Part shown: positions 17,371-26,316 of the stretch, one piece after another
How positions within the stretch are numbered: position 1 is the first letter of the stretch
Layout of the letters: every line of letters starts with the position of its first letter
Source of the DNA: a virus
Virus record (IMG/VR): IMGVR_UViG_3300023184_005537
Location: 1 to 51,295 of that record
DNA: 51,295 nucleotides
Strand: one strand, 5' to 3'
Program-made: the position numbers and the translations under genes
The notes under the pieces: generated by a model
What the model was told of the DNA's origin: nothing
What the model saw: only the letters and a program-made list of their open reading frames with translations
The model's database searches: none

Positions 17371-18176
17371 TTGTTTTTCCAGGCTAAATTTAGTATTTCA
17401 TCTACAGTTTCTTTATGTTGTGTATATGGTCTCAGAGAATGAAAATCTATATATCCACCACTTTTTAATATGTTCACATCATATGGTTTTAATATGTGTT
17501 CACCAACACCTCTATCTCCTCTAGTCATACCTTGACTAAAATCATAATGAAATCCTACAAAATTTATAGAATTTAATTTTTCTCTCATTTTCTCTGTTGT
17601 GTATTGTTCACAACAACACATATGTCTTTTTTCATCAGTATTCCAACCCTCACTGAAAAATCCAAGTCCGTATTTGTTTTCATACAAAAATTTACATGAT
17701 TCTTCAAATGAATCATGCAATTCAAAGTTCTTATCAAGAATATGACCCTTTGCAACATGATAATGACTTACAAGATCTGCACCACCATCTTTTGGACCTT
17801 TTATTTGCCATAAATTTGCGGGATTTGAAATCTTGTTATGACCTAAATGTACATGGAAATCATCTGATACATCTTTTATTGTATCTATGAATCTATTTCT
17901 TTGAAGTGGAAATAGATCAATATCACCTAAAAGCCAAGTTGTATTTGGTTCCATTTTAGCAAACCAAATTCTTGACCATAACAATTGTAATAATTTTGGA
18001 TAGTTTAAAGGTTTCAGATGAATGACTTTTCCATATTTTTCAGAAGGAGTATGTTTATCACCCAAATAAATTAAAACAGATTCAATACCTAACTTTTCAT
18101 AAAATATTTTTGAGATGGGTTCCCAAAAATCAACATACTCATCAGATGATGAAAAAAGCACTTTCTGTATTTTCAT
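17367..18176 (-). CDS. Putative GT-A glycosyltransferase-like protein
   Basis: A 269-residue protein. TWLLGDIDLFPL (80-91) gives a DxD motif (Asp85, Asp87) after a hydrophobic strand, as in GT-A enzymes. Upstream, a conserved-looking IYLGDKHTP and a region rich in Trp and Arg fit a nucleotide-binding fold. A CCC run and several His residues at 190-215 are unusual. I do not recognise a defined family; the call rests on the DxD and the context of glycosyltransferases on both sides. It is separated from the GT10 gene by one base. Confidence 0.45.
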   Translation of the reverse strand: MKIQKVLFSSSDEYVDFWEPISKIFYEKLGIESVLIYLGDKHTPSEKYGKVIHLKPLNYPKLLQLLWSRIWFAKMEPNTTWLLGDIDLFPLQRNRFIDTIKDVSDDFHVHLGHNKISNPANLWQIKGPKDGGADLVSHYHVAKGHILDKNFELHDSFEESCKFLYENKYGLGFFSEGWNTDEKRHMCCCEQYTTEKMREKLNSINFVGFHYDFSQGMTRGDRGVGEHILKPYDVNILKSGGYIDFHSLRPYTQHKETVDEILNLAWKNK

Positions 18177-18177
18177 A

Positions 18178-18996
18178 TTATTGGTTTAGATAATTAACGT
18201 ATATATAGTCCTCAGAAATTTTATAATTTAATGCAAGTTCAAAATTATTAATGATATGATTTGATTTGTTTGTATAAAATGATATCAAATAATTTTCATC
18301 TGTTAGGATAGTGTCTAACTCTTCCAAAGAATCAAATGTTATCATGCCTTCTTTGTCAAAAAATTTATCAATAGATGGACATCCCCAATATATAGGAACG
18401 GTACCAGTTAGTAAACAATCAATAATCTTTTCAGTAAAATAATAATCTTCTTTACAATTTTCTACTACAACTGAAAACGCATAATCTCTACAAGAATCAA
18501 TTTTTTCAAAAGTTCTATGATCAAACATTCTACCCATCAAGTCAATATATTTACCGTATTTATTTGCAATTTGATGTCTAAGATTTTGACCATCAGTAAA
18601 CCGCTTCTTTGAAATCATCATTGAAATTAACTTTGTTTTTTCATAGTCATATTTAATTTCATCATCTTTCAAAAAACATCCACCGGTAGGTGAAAAGTAT
18701 GAATTTTTTGTATTATCTAATATTTTCTTTGAATGTGTAAAAATTTTGTCAAACAATTTACTATTATTATAAACAAATTCATATGAATTGGGTGTTATTG
18801 AAGGAGATTCAAGTAACCATGCATATTTTTTAATATTAGGTGGAATTACATCTATTTCAAATACATGTGAATCAGTCAGAAAAATCACATCTCCGTGTTG
18901 ATTGTTTCTATCCCATTCAAAATAGGATGGTTTATTATATCCACTGCTTGAATATGCATGTGAGAATAGACTGTCTTTAATTGAAAATTTTCTCAT
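18178..18996 (-). CDS. Alpha-1,3-fucosyltransferase-like (GT10)
   Basis: A 272-residue protein with the C-terminal GT10 signature: YAFSVVVEN (172-180) followed by YYFTEKIIDCLLTGTVPIYW (185-204) and GCPSI (205-209). In GT10 enzymes this stretch binds GDP-fucose. The N-terminal acceptor domain is short and has no membrane anchor, so it acts in the cytoplasm. GDP-L-fucose is predicted to be made by the GMD and Fcl genes of the same operon. It overlaps the SGNH-like gene by 4 bases. GDP-colitose is an alternative donor. Confidence 0.85.
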   Translation of the reverse strand: MRKFSIKDSLFSHAYSSSGYNKPSYFEWDRNNQHGDVIFLTDSHVFEIDVIPPNIKKYAWLLESPSITPNSYEFVYNNSKLFDKIFTHSKKILDNTKNSYFSPTGGCFLKDDEIKYDYEKTKLISMMISKKRFTDGQNLRHQIANKYGKYIDLMGRMFDHRTFEKIDSCRDYAFSVVVENCKEDYYFTEKIIDCLLTGTVPIYWGCPSIDKFFDKEGMITFDSLEELDTILTDENYLISFYTNKSNHIINNFELALNYKISEDYIYVNYLNQ

Positions 18997-19643
18997 ATTA
19001 AATTGAGTTCTTTTAATTTATTTATAACAATTGGGTATGCAGATTGATTAAGATGGTAATCATCAAGAAAATAACTCATGTTTGTTAATCCATCTGGATT
19101 TATTAATTCATTAATGATAGATAAAAAAGGAATTTGATTTTCAACGCATTTTTGTTTTAACATATCATTCCATTTCAAACTAATCTCATTTCTTAATAAG
19201 CAGTTACTATAAATTGGATTATTAACATCATCATTATGACCTTTTGTAGTAGATGGGTGACCTCCCCATCCAATTACTTTGTAATTATGTTCTTTTAAGA
19301 ACAAAAATGAAGAAAATAAATAATCCATTTCTTCATTTACAACGTCATCAATACTTCTGTTATCATTTATAACTTTTTTTGGAATGTGCCATCTACAATC
19401 TATTTCACCAACAACAAACATTATATAGTCATTTTCATTGAATTTAATTTGTTCTATTTTAGAAAGAAAATAAGGAAAAAATCTAGAGTCAAATTTATGA
19501 GCTAATACATGTTTGTAATCAGGATTTTGGAAATTTCCGGAATATGATGTAAAATATTCATTTTTTTTACTTCCCCATTCAATTTCACCTGGACGGCTAT
19601 CAGTAAAAAAATGGGAGTGACTATTACCAAATGCGTATATCAT
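18993..19643 (-). CDS. SGNH/GDSL-like hydrolase or esterase
   Basis: A 216-residue protein with a degenerate SGNH pattern. AFGNSHSHFF at the N-terminus is block I with Ser8 as the likely nucleophile, VVGEIDCRWH resembles block III (GxND), and DDYHLNQSAYP near the C-terminus supplies the Asp-x-x-His pair of block V. Such proteins remove or transfer acetyl groups on glycans. It has no signal peptide, in contrast to secreted SGNH enzymes. It overlaps the genes on both sides by 4 bases. The activity is inferred. Confidence 0.6.
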   Translation of the reverse strand: MIYAFGNSHSHFFTDSRPGEIEWGSKKNEYFTSYSGNFQNPDYKHVLAHKFDSRFFPYFLSKIEQIKFNENDYIMFVVGEIDCRWHIPKKVINDNRSIDDVVNEEMDYLFSSFLFLKEHNYKVIGWGGHPSTTKGHNDDVNNPIYSNCLLRNEISLKWNDMLKQKCVENQIPFLSIINELINPDGLTNMSYFLDDYHLNQSAYPIVINKLKELNLI

Positions 19644-21166
19644 ACTCTAATCCATTCTTTAAACAAAAGAGAATCAATGTCAAATCCTTCTTTTATTAGT
19701 GCATTTCCAAACCAAATTGATGGGACAATAATAGTAGAATCAACTCTATTATTCAAATATGCTGCCCACCACCCAAAACTACTATTGGATATAATTATAT
19801 TTTTACATAGTGATATCAAATATAGTTCATTATAGTCTTCATCTTGAATATATTCAACTGGAACATCAAATTGTAAATTGTTCTTACACCATTTGATGTC
19901 ATCACTAAATATGTATATTTTAGAAGTTTTTACTCTCTTTACTGCTTCTTGATAATAATCTACTGTTAATAATGGATGATGATCAGGGAATTTATGATAA
20001 TCACCTCTACGAACTTGTATTGCAGTAGCATCATCAGGAATATTATATTTAACTTTTAAGTTATCAATAACAGTTTCATTTAAGAATAGATTTTTAATGT
20101 ATTCTCTATTGTGATCAAAATATTTGAATGATTGAAAATGCCCATTTAACTTTAAATTTGGTTGATATGGGATTGGAGAATAATCACATGAATTTTTTGT
20201 ATAAAAACTATTCAAGGTTATATTAGAATCAAAAATGATTTTTTTGAAAATATTAGATGAATAAGTATTTACATTTCTCCCTTGATTTGGAAGAATATGT
20301 TCTTTGTTATTGACTACTAATAAAGCATTATTGTCTTTTGCAAGAGAAGCTGCAACTGCAATCTCAAACATCTGATTACCCAATCCACCAGCAAGAGTTG
20401 GACTTATAAATGAAATTTCACGGTATGGTATTCTACTTCTGATTATTGATTCATAATCAATTTTAACATTTAAATTGTCAGTATGTGCTCTGCTCTTATT
20501 ATTTGCTTCAGTGTGATTATACAAATAAATTGGATCTGTTACTCTGAATACTTTGTTTGGTGGACACAATTCCAATGCAGCAAACATAATAGCCAAATCA
20601 TCTGGTCCAACAATATACTTTTGATCATGAATGAAATCATTTTTATCAATTTGTTTCCATACTGCACCTTTCATTGATTTGAGATGTGAAGTTCTCCACG
20701 CATCTTTACGGTACAATTTGTTTTTGATTACGTCATTAGGTATTTCTGAATTTTGTGGATATGGTTGTGATATATTATCATTACCTTCCCATACTACCAT
20801 TCCACCATAAGTCAACCAACATTGAGTTTGATTATAAACGGAATTTAAGTATGATAATACGTTATCACAATAAAACATATCATCACCATCTAAAAATACA
20901 ACAACATCATTGTCATTTATAGTTACATACTTTTCTAAATTAGAGTAGAACCATGTCTTTAACTTTCTAACGTCAGATTTAATGTAAGTAAACTTTTGAT
21001 TGTCTCCTACAACATTTTTATACTCTAATTCAGTGTTGTCTTCAGATGCGTCATCATAATAAACAACTTTATAATATGGGTAATCTTGAGATAAAATTGA
21101 TGATATATTATGTTTTACCCACTTACCGTTGTCTTTGCTTCCAATTACTATAATAAAATTGTTCAT
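19640..21166 (-). CDS. Bifunctional glycosyltransferase: GT2 + GT11 (alpha-1,2-fucosyltransferase)
   Basis: A 508-residue two-domain protein. Residues 1-240 form a GT2 domain (VVYYDDASEDNT at 34-45, FLDGDDMFYC at 91-100). Residues 255-508 form a GT11 domain: GGLGNQMFEIA (260-270), VRRGDY (385-390), IFSDDIKWC and NSSFGWWAA (461-469). GT11 enzymes transfer L-fucose from GDP-fucose to a 2-hydroxyl. One polypeptide could therefore add a hexose-type sugar and cap it with fucose. It overlaps the flanking genes by 4 bases. No transmembrane segment is present. The two domains are continuous in one frame with no sign of a recent sequencing join. Confidence 0.9.
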   Translation of the reverse strand: MNNFIIVIGSKDNGKWVKHNISSILSQDYPYYKVVYYDDASEDNTELEYKNVVGDNQKFTYIKSDVRKLKTWFYSNLEKYVTINDNDVVVFLDGDDMFYCDNVLSYLNSVYNQTQCWLTYGGMVVWEGNDNISQPYPQNSEIPNDVIKNKLYRKDAWRTSHLKSMKGAVWKQIDKNDFIHDQKYIVGPDDLAIMFAALELCPPNKVFRVTDPIYLYNHTEANNKSRAHTDNLNVKIDYESIIRSRIPYREISFISPTLAGGLGNQMFEIAVAASLAKDNNALLVVNNKEHILPNQGRNVNTYSSNIFKKIIFDSNITLNSFYTKNSCDYSPIPYQPNLKLNGHFQSFKYFDHNREYIKNLFLNETVIDNLKVKYNIPDDATAIQVRRGDYHKFPDHHPLLTVDYYQEAVKRVKTSKIYIFSDDIKWCKNNLQFDVPVEYIQDEDYNELYLISLCKNIIISNSSFGWWAAYLNNRVDSTIIVPSIWFGNALIKEGFDIDSLLFKEWIRV

Positions 21167-21879
21167 ACGTTTTTCAAAACAATGATTGGTTGATATACAC
21201 CTGAAATTCCAAAGTCAGTTTCCATTAAATGTTCTTCCATTCCAACTGTTCCTACAACTTCCCATTGATCAAATAGTAGCGGTAATCTAATATTTCCATA
21301 TACTCTATGAGCATTCCATACAATTTTATCTATTCCTGTTGGAACAGCTAAATACAAAAGACCGTCTTTTTTGATGATCTTTTTCATTTCTTTCATTGCT
21401 CTAATATCACCGTTTGGATTTATAGGATCACCGTATCTTCCAAGACCGTCATGTTCAAATGATGATATAGAAAACGCACAATCAAACTGATATGGATTCT
21501 TCCAATAATCATCTATGGTTATTTGTTTTATGTCTGGATGATCATAATAGGTTTGATTATAATCAATTGCAGTTGGTTGACCACCATTTGCTAATACAAT
21601 TGACTCATACCACGGTAAAATTGAACCCATTACTGCTACTGTTTTACCAGTAACAGGGCAAGAATCTAATGCGTCATATAACCAAGTATCTGTATTTCCA
21701 TAAGATACGCCTTGCATTTTTTTCTTTGCATTTGATATCATTTCTTCTACATCATTAAAGGTAAACTTTCTTAAATGTGTAGCAGTATCATTATGGTACC
21801 AATTTTCTAATTTAACACCGCCTGACAAAAATTCAGACTGTTGTGTTGCCGTTAATTCATTCCATTGTGGAGGGATCAT
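21163..21879 (-). CDS. DUF268-like SAM methyltransferase-fold protein
   Basis: A 238-residue protein. VAVMGSILPWYES resembles a modified motif I, and SSFEHDGLGRYGDPI with NGDIRAMKEM and KKDGLLYLAVPTG fit the DUF268 family, which has a methyltransferase-like fold. Members occur in polysaccharide and glycan clusters in bacteria. It may methylate a sugar, but key SAM contacts are not clear. It overlaps the GT-B and GT2-GT11 genes by 4 bases. Confidence 0.65.
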   Translation of the reverse strand: MIPPQWNELTATQQSEFLSGGVKLENWYHNDTATHLRKFTFNDVEEMISNAKKKMQGVSYGNTDTWLYDALDSCPVTGKTVAVMGSILPWYESIVLANGGQPTAIDYNQTYYDHPDIKQITIDDYWKNPYQFDCAFSISSFEHDGLGRYGDPINPNGDIRAMKEMKKIIKKDGLLYLAVPTGIDKIVWNAHRVYGNIRLPLLFDQWEVVGTVGMEEHLMETDFGISGVYQPIIVLKNV

Positions 21880-22868
21880 AAGTTATTTTCTAGTATATTA
21901 GACATCTTTCTTTTCCAAACATCAATATTATAATTTTGTTTATAAAATTCTTTTGCTTTATTAGAACATTCATTATAAAATGAAATGTCATTTTTTAATC
22001 TCAAAACTAATTCTCTTGCGGTATAAACGTCCTCTGCATCAACTGATAATTCTGGAAAACATATTTTTTGAGTGTCTACTTTATTGTTTCCAATACAAGG
22101 AATACCAAAATAAGCACAATTTAAACTAAATGTACCCGCAGCAATAGTTGGCATAAGATGTATTGCGTATTTAAATGTTGATAGGGTTTTTATCCAATCA
22201 TGCCATATAAGTCTTGGTAATACAGTCAAATTTGGAATTTGATCCTCACCTTGTCTACTAGAATGTGATGATTGAACAAAAATAGGATGTGATAGTTCAG
22301 TTGCAACCATATAACTTTGAAAGCCACCATACCACCTACTAAAATTACCACCAATAATAACTTTATTTTCTGGCTTTGGTTCTATGTTTCTAATCAATTC
22401 TTCTACCATTAGAGTAGGAATTGTTTCCACACGTTTTCCTGGATACAATCCTTTATACCAATTAGTATCATACTGATTGTGTGAAAATAGAATATCACAC
22501 TCAGCTAATTGATTATAAAAATTAAATTGATCTTCCAATGTAAAGTCATTTACATACCAAGTTGGACCTTCTTGTATTGAACATACAAATTTATTTTTTA
22601 ATTTCAGATCAGAAACAACGGTGGAGGAAAATACATGAGAATATACGTTTTTGTCCTTTGTTAATGTTTTACCTTCAGAATTTAAAAATACTCCGCCTTT
22701 TGGGAAAATGATCATCACATAATCATATCCACTTATTTGATTCCAATTTTCTAAAAAGAAATGATCAGCATTTAATGCATTCATCCATGCAAATTCAGTA
22801 CGCATGTTGTTGTTACTAGGAGGTACTTTTCCATTAAATGGCAATTCACTCAAAAACGCAATTTTCAT
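21876..22868 (-). CDS. Putative GT-B glycosyltransferase
   Basis: A 330-residue protein. The N-terminal half begins MKIAFLSELPFNGKVPP. The C-terminal half has KVIIGGNFSRWYGGF at the start of the second Rossmann domain, followed by IHLMPTIAAGTFSLNCAYFG, which matches the GT-B donor-binding region (in GT4 usually S-xx-E-xx-G; here the Glu is replaced). The ATG at 22868 is used rather than TTG at 22880 because it lies 4 bases after the upstream stop and begins the first beta strand. Donor unknown. Confidence 0.6.
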   Translation of the reverse strand: MKIAFLSELPFNGKVPPSNNNMRTEFAWMNALNADHFFLENWNQISGYDYVMIIFPKGGVFLNSEGKTLTKDKNVYSHVFSSTVVSDLKLKNKFVCSIQEGPTWYVNDFTLEDQFNFYNQLAECDILFSHNQYDTNWYKGLYPGKRVETIPTLMVEELIRNIEPKPENKVIIGGNFSRWYGGFQSYMVATELSHPIFVQSSHSSRQGEDQIPNLTVLPRLIWHDWIKTLSTFKYAIHLMPTIAAGTFSLNCAYFGIPCIGNNKVDTQKICFPELSVDAEDVYTARELVLRLKNDISFYNECSNKAKEFYKQNYNIDVWKRKMSNILENNL

Positions 22869-22872
22869 ATAA

Positions 22873-23382
22873 TTAATCAATCTTACACACTAATATATCA
22901 TTTTCAACGTGACCGTCTAAATAATAAAATGAATAGTTTTCATTTATTGATTGTATAAATGATATTATATTTTCAAAATTTAAAACAGAATTATAATTTC
23001 TCCAACATCTGATATCATCTATCATGATAATATGATTTTTATTTTTATGGTTTTTTATATGATTTAATTCTTGCAAAATTGGAAATTCTTCAATTCCATG
23101 TCCTGTATCTCCACCAGAAAAATGGCCATCTAACCAAAAAGTTATCTGTTCATCATATTTATTGATGATATCACCTAATATCACAGCGGAATCTCCCAAA
23201 ACAATATTTACATTTGGATTATTTTTAAATCTTTCTTTTCCAATATCATAAAATTTTTGAGAAATTTCTATAGACGTTATATTTTTATAATTTGAATTTA
23301 ACGCAGATTGAACTCCGTCACCATAAAATGTTCCGGTTTCTATGAATATATCTGAGTATTTTTCTATAAATTTAATTGGCAT
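22873..23382 (-). CDS. SAM methyltransferase-fold protein (FIETGT family)
   Basis: A 169-residue small Rossmann protein. FIETGTFYGDG is a motif I variant, ITSIEISQKFY supplies the acidic residue that would bind the SAM ribose, and WLDGHFSGGDTG with IIMIDDIRCW complete a compact fold. It is paralogous to the gene at 46137-46679, which shares FIETGT, LGDS, ITFWLD and an IDGY/LDGH ending. Its action on a glycan is inferred from position between GT and Fcl genes. It overlaps the Fcl gene by 11 bases. Confidence 0.6.
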   Translation of the reverse strand: MPIKFIEKYSDIFIETGTFYGDGVQSALNSNYKNITSIEISQKFYDIGKERFKNNPNVNIVLGDSAVILGDIINKYDEQITFWLDGHFSGGDTGHGIEEFPILQELNHIKNHKNKNHIIMIDDIRCWRNYNSVLNFENIISFIQSINENYSFYYLDGHVENDILVCKID

Positions 23383-24316
23383 ATGTATTTTTACTATTTT
23401 CTTTAAACCATGTATAAGCTTCTTGTAATCCTTGACGTAATTCTACTTTTGGTTTCCAACCCAAATTAAATAGTTTAGTAGAATCTAATAAACGTTTAGG
23501 AGTTCCATTTGGTTTTGTAGTGTCCCAAATAATATTACCTTTATAACCAACTACATCTTTAATGATTTCAACAATTTCTTTGATTGTATAATCTTCACCA
23601 TAACCAATATTGATAATTTCAGGTGAATTGTAGTTTTCCATCAAAAATACACAAGCGTCTGCTACGTCATATGCATTTAAAAATTCTCTTCTAGCACTGC
23701 CATCACCCCAACACACTACTTCTTCAAGATTATTAATCTTTGCTTCATGGAACCTTCTAATTAAAGCGGGTAATACATGTGAGTTTGTTGGATGGAAATT
23801 GTCATTGACACCGTATAAATTACATGGCATTACACTGATAAAATTATCTTGATATTGTCTATTATATGATTGACATTGAATTATACCTGAGATCTTTGAA
23901 ATTGCATATGGTTTATTGGTTGGTTCCAATTCTCCTGTCAACAAATATTCTTCTTTAACTGGAACAGGTGCATATTTTGGATATATACACACACTTCCCA
24001 AAAACATTAGTTTTTTAACTTTAATATCATGACATGCTTGAATTACATTATTTTGTATAGATAGATTGTCATGAATAAATTCTGCGGGATATACATTGTT
24101 TGCTTGTATACCTCCAACTTTTGCTGCGGCTAAAAAAACATAATCAGGAGTATTATCTGCAAACCATTTATTTACTGCTTTTTGGTCTCTCAAATCTACT
24201 ATATTTTTATTTACAGTTAGTATATTTGTATATCCTTTACTAGTCAGTTCTCTTACTAATGCAGATCCTACTAACCCTTTGTGACCAGCAACAAAAATTT
24301 TATCTGTTTTATTCAT
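23372..24316 (-). CDS. fcl: GDP-L-fucose synthase
   Basis: A 314-residue epimerase/reductase that converts GDP-4-keto-6-deoxymannose to GDP-L-fucose with NADPH. All family marks are present: AGHKGLVGSA (10-19), AAAKVGGIQAN, LGSVCIYPK holding the catalytic Ser and Cys equivalent to E. coli Ser107/Cys109, YAISK for Tyr/Lys, and NSHVLPALIRR with the catalytic His. It completes the fucose pathway with the GMD gene 11 kb downstream in the same operon. It overlaps the GT2 gene upstream by 4 bases. Of the Fcl-like proteins here, this is the only one with an intact active site. Confidence 0.93.
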   Translation of the reverse strand: MNKTDKIFVAGHKGLVGSALVRELTSKGYTNILTVNKNIVDLRDQKAVNKWFADNTPDYVFLAAAKVGGIQANNVYPAEFIHDNLSIQNNVIQACHDIKVKKLMFLGSVCIYPKYAPVPVKEEYLLTGELEPTNKPYAISKISGIIQCQSYNRQYQDNFISVMPCNLYGVNDNFHPTNSHVLPALIRRFHEAKINNLEEVVCWGDGSARREFLNAYDVADACVFLMENYNSPEIINIGYGEDYTIKEIVEIIKDVVGYKGNIIWDTTKPNGTPKRLLDSTKLFNLGWKPKVELRQGLQEAYTWFKENSKNTYAN

Positions 24317-24978
24317 ACTTTGAATCCTTTGTTTTCTTCTTCTGTGAATAATTTATTGTACTTAATGTTTGTTTGAATTTGTTTTTCTATGGTTTTATTG
24401 TGGTGTAACGCTAATTCATATACTGCCGGTAAATGAACATATGTTTTTGCACCTTCAATCTTTTCATGTAATCTACGTTTCCATTCAATATAAGATACAT
24501 TTCTAAATAATCTACCTTGAGGGTCCGGCCAATTAACAATCAATCTATCTTCATATGATGTTAATCTCCATCCCCATTGTTTTGCATTTTCTTGATTTAC
24601 TCCTTTAAAATCATTTATACGTGGAATCCAAAATAAGTCAATATCATTATTTAACTCAATTAATTCTTTTAATGATTCTAATAGTGTTTCAGTTGGTAAC
24701 TCATCATCATCAATTTGAAAAATATATTCTCCTTGACATTGACTCTTACCATAGTTTTTATGTTCACTATAATTTCTGTCTAACTTATGTTTGTAAATTT
24801 TAAAGAAATTATTACCAGACACATCATTTAATATTTTTAATGTGACTGGATTGTCACTATAATCATCTAGTATAATACATTCATTATTTTGACCGTATTT
24901 ATACAGTCTTTCTAAAAGGGGTTGAAGTTCAACCCCTGTATTTTTAGTTGTTACCAAATAACTTATAAATGGTTTCAT
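24313..24978 (-). CDS. Glycosyltransferase family 2 (GT-A)
   Basis: A 221-residue single-domain GT2. ISYLVTTKNT at the N-terminus, CIILDDYSDNPVT for the first Asp pair, and YIFQIDDDELPTE for the DxD metal-binding site are visible. DRLIVNWPDPQGRLFRN resembles bacterial GT2 enzymes that modify the core of polysaccharides (WaaE-like), where the donor is a hexose or heptose. It overlaps the Fcl and GT4 genes by 4 bases. No membrane helix is seen. Confidence 0.82.
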   Translation of the reverse strand: MKPFISYLVTTKNTGVELQPLLERLYKYGQNNECIILDDYSDNPVTLKILNDVSGNNFFKIYKHKLDRNYSEHKNYGKSQCQGEYIFQIDDDELPTETLLESLKELIELNNDIDLFWIPRINDFKGVNQENAKQWGWRLTSYEDRLIVNWPDPQGRLFRNVSYIEWKRRLHEKIEGAKTYVHLPAVYELALHHNKTIEKQIQTNIKYNKLFTEEENKGFKV

Positions 24979-26312
24979 AGTTTTGGAAGGTCTAACTTCT
25001 TAAGTTTAGGCAAATCTAACTTTGGTAAGTCTAATCTCTTAAGCTTAGGAAGAACAATCTTCTTTTCAACGGAGAATTCAGGAACATATTTATTTAAAAT
25101 CTCATGCAATCTTACATCCATTGCTTGAATACTAAACTTTTGTTCATTTTCAATTCTCAACTTTTCATAATCTTCCAAAATATCTTTTGATAGACTATTA
25201 TATAATTTCTTTAGTTTATCTGCTGCAAGGCTTTGTGATACATAAAACCAAGAAGATTCTTTAATCAACCATTCATTTACTGATCCTGGATCAATTGGTT
25301 TAATTGTTCCTTCAAAAAACTCTGCATATTTTGGATTCAAGAAGTCCAAATGACCACTCCAATTTGAAACAACTGTTGGTTTACCACTCAATGTTGATAA
25401 CAAGATTGGATGTCCATATCCTTCACCATGAGTAAAATTAACATGAACTTTTACCTTTTCATGGTTGAATAACGCATTCATTTCTACTGGACTCAATTCA
25501 CCGTGAATCAAATATACATTTGGAACGTTTTCTCCAACCATAGATTGAACCTTCTTAATTTTCTTTAGAATGTCATCTCTATCAACTTTGGAGAAATTTG
25601 CTCCGTTGGTTTTCAAAATTAAGCAAGGTCTATTATCAGGCTTTGAATTTTTAAAAGTTTCTGAGAAAACCTTGATTAAATTAGCAATATCTTTTCTGTC
25701 AGTAAACAATCCACCATGAGTCCACTGACCAACAAATAAGAATGCAAATTTTTCTGGAATTGTTGACATTACATCTTCAATGTTTTGAACCTTTTCATCT
25801 GTTTTCTTATAAGTTGAAGTATCAGCACCCCAGAAACATACTTCTAGTGGCTTTTCACACTTCAATGATTCAACTTTTCCATCTTGGTATTGTTTTTGAT
25901 ATTGAGCAGATTCAAATACCTTTTTAACATGATTGCTAGTTACAATATTCATGTTCATTCTATTCAATCCCTCAATAAATTGACCAGATGCTACAGTAGT
26001 TTCAATACCAGCAGTAATACCAATATTATATTTACCTACTGATTGGAATTCATTTGGAATGCTAATCTGTACAAATAAATCAGGTTGTTTCTGTAAAGGA
26101 GCATTTAAAAAATGACTGAATAGTTTTTTGTCTTCCTCAGTAGTAATATCAGTATCACTTACTTTTGATGGACAACCACCCCATCTTGTAGGAGCAATTT
26201 TAACATCATATTTATCATATCTAATAATACTTTTTGCAAGATCTGTTGCCAAATCACCATAACCGCTTCTATTGAAGACTGGTCCTTGAATTACACATAA
26301 TGGTTTACTCAT
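24975..26312 (-). CDS. GT-B glycosyltransferase (GT4) with LPKL-repeat tail
   Basis: A 445-residue GT-B enzyme. The N-terminal domain has a glycine-rich IQGPVFNRSGYGDLA, and the second Rossmann domain begins FAFLFVGQWTHGGLF. VHVNFTHGEGYGHPILLSTL is the GT4 donor-binding loop with the E-x7-E-like geometry (the second Glu replaced). The last 30 residues are a repeat of LPKL units (KLKRLDLPKLDLPKLKKLD), which looks like an extended or helical add-on. A weak AGGA precedes the ATG by 8 bases. It lies 4 bases after the dUTPase gene. The donor is unknown; DNA or protein glycosylation is possible. Confidence 0.78.
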   Translation of the reverse strand: MSKPLCVIQGPVFNRSGYGDLATDLAKSIIRYDKYDVKIAPTRWGGCPSKVSDTDITTEEDKKLFSHFLNAPLQKQPDLFVQISIPNEFQSVGKYNIGITAGIETTVASGQFIEGLNRMNMNIVTSNHVKKVFESAQYQKQYQDGKVESLKCEKPLEVCFWGADTSTYKKTDEKVQNIEDVMSTIPEKFAFLFVGQWTHGGLFTDRKDIANLIKVFSETFKNSKPDNRPCLILKTNGANFSKVDRDDILKKIKKVQSMVGENVPNVYLIHGELSPVEMNALFNHEKVKVHVNFTHGEGYGHPILLSTLSGKPTVVSNWSGHLDFLNPKYAEFFEGTIKPIDPGSVNEWLIKESSWFYVSQSLAADKLKKLYNSLSKDILEDYEKLRIENEQKFSIQAMDVRLHEILNKYVPEFSVEKKIVLPKLKRLDLPKLDLPKLKKLDLPKL

Positions 26313-26316
26313 AAAT

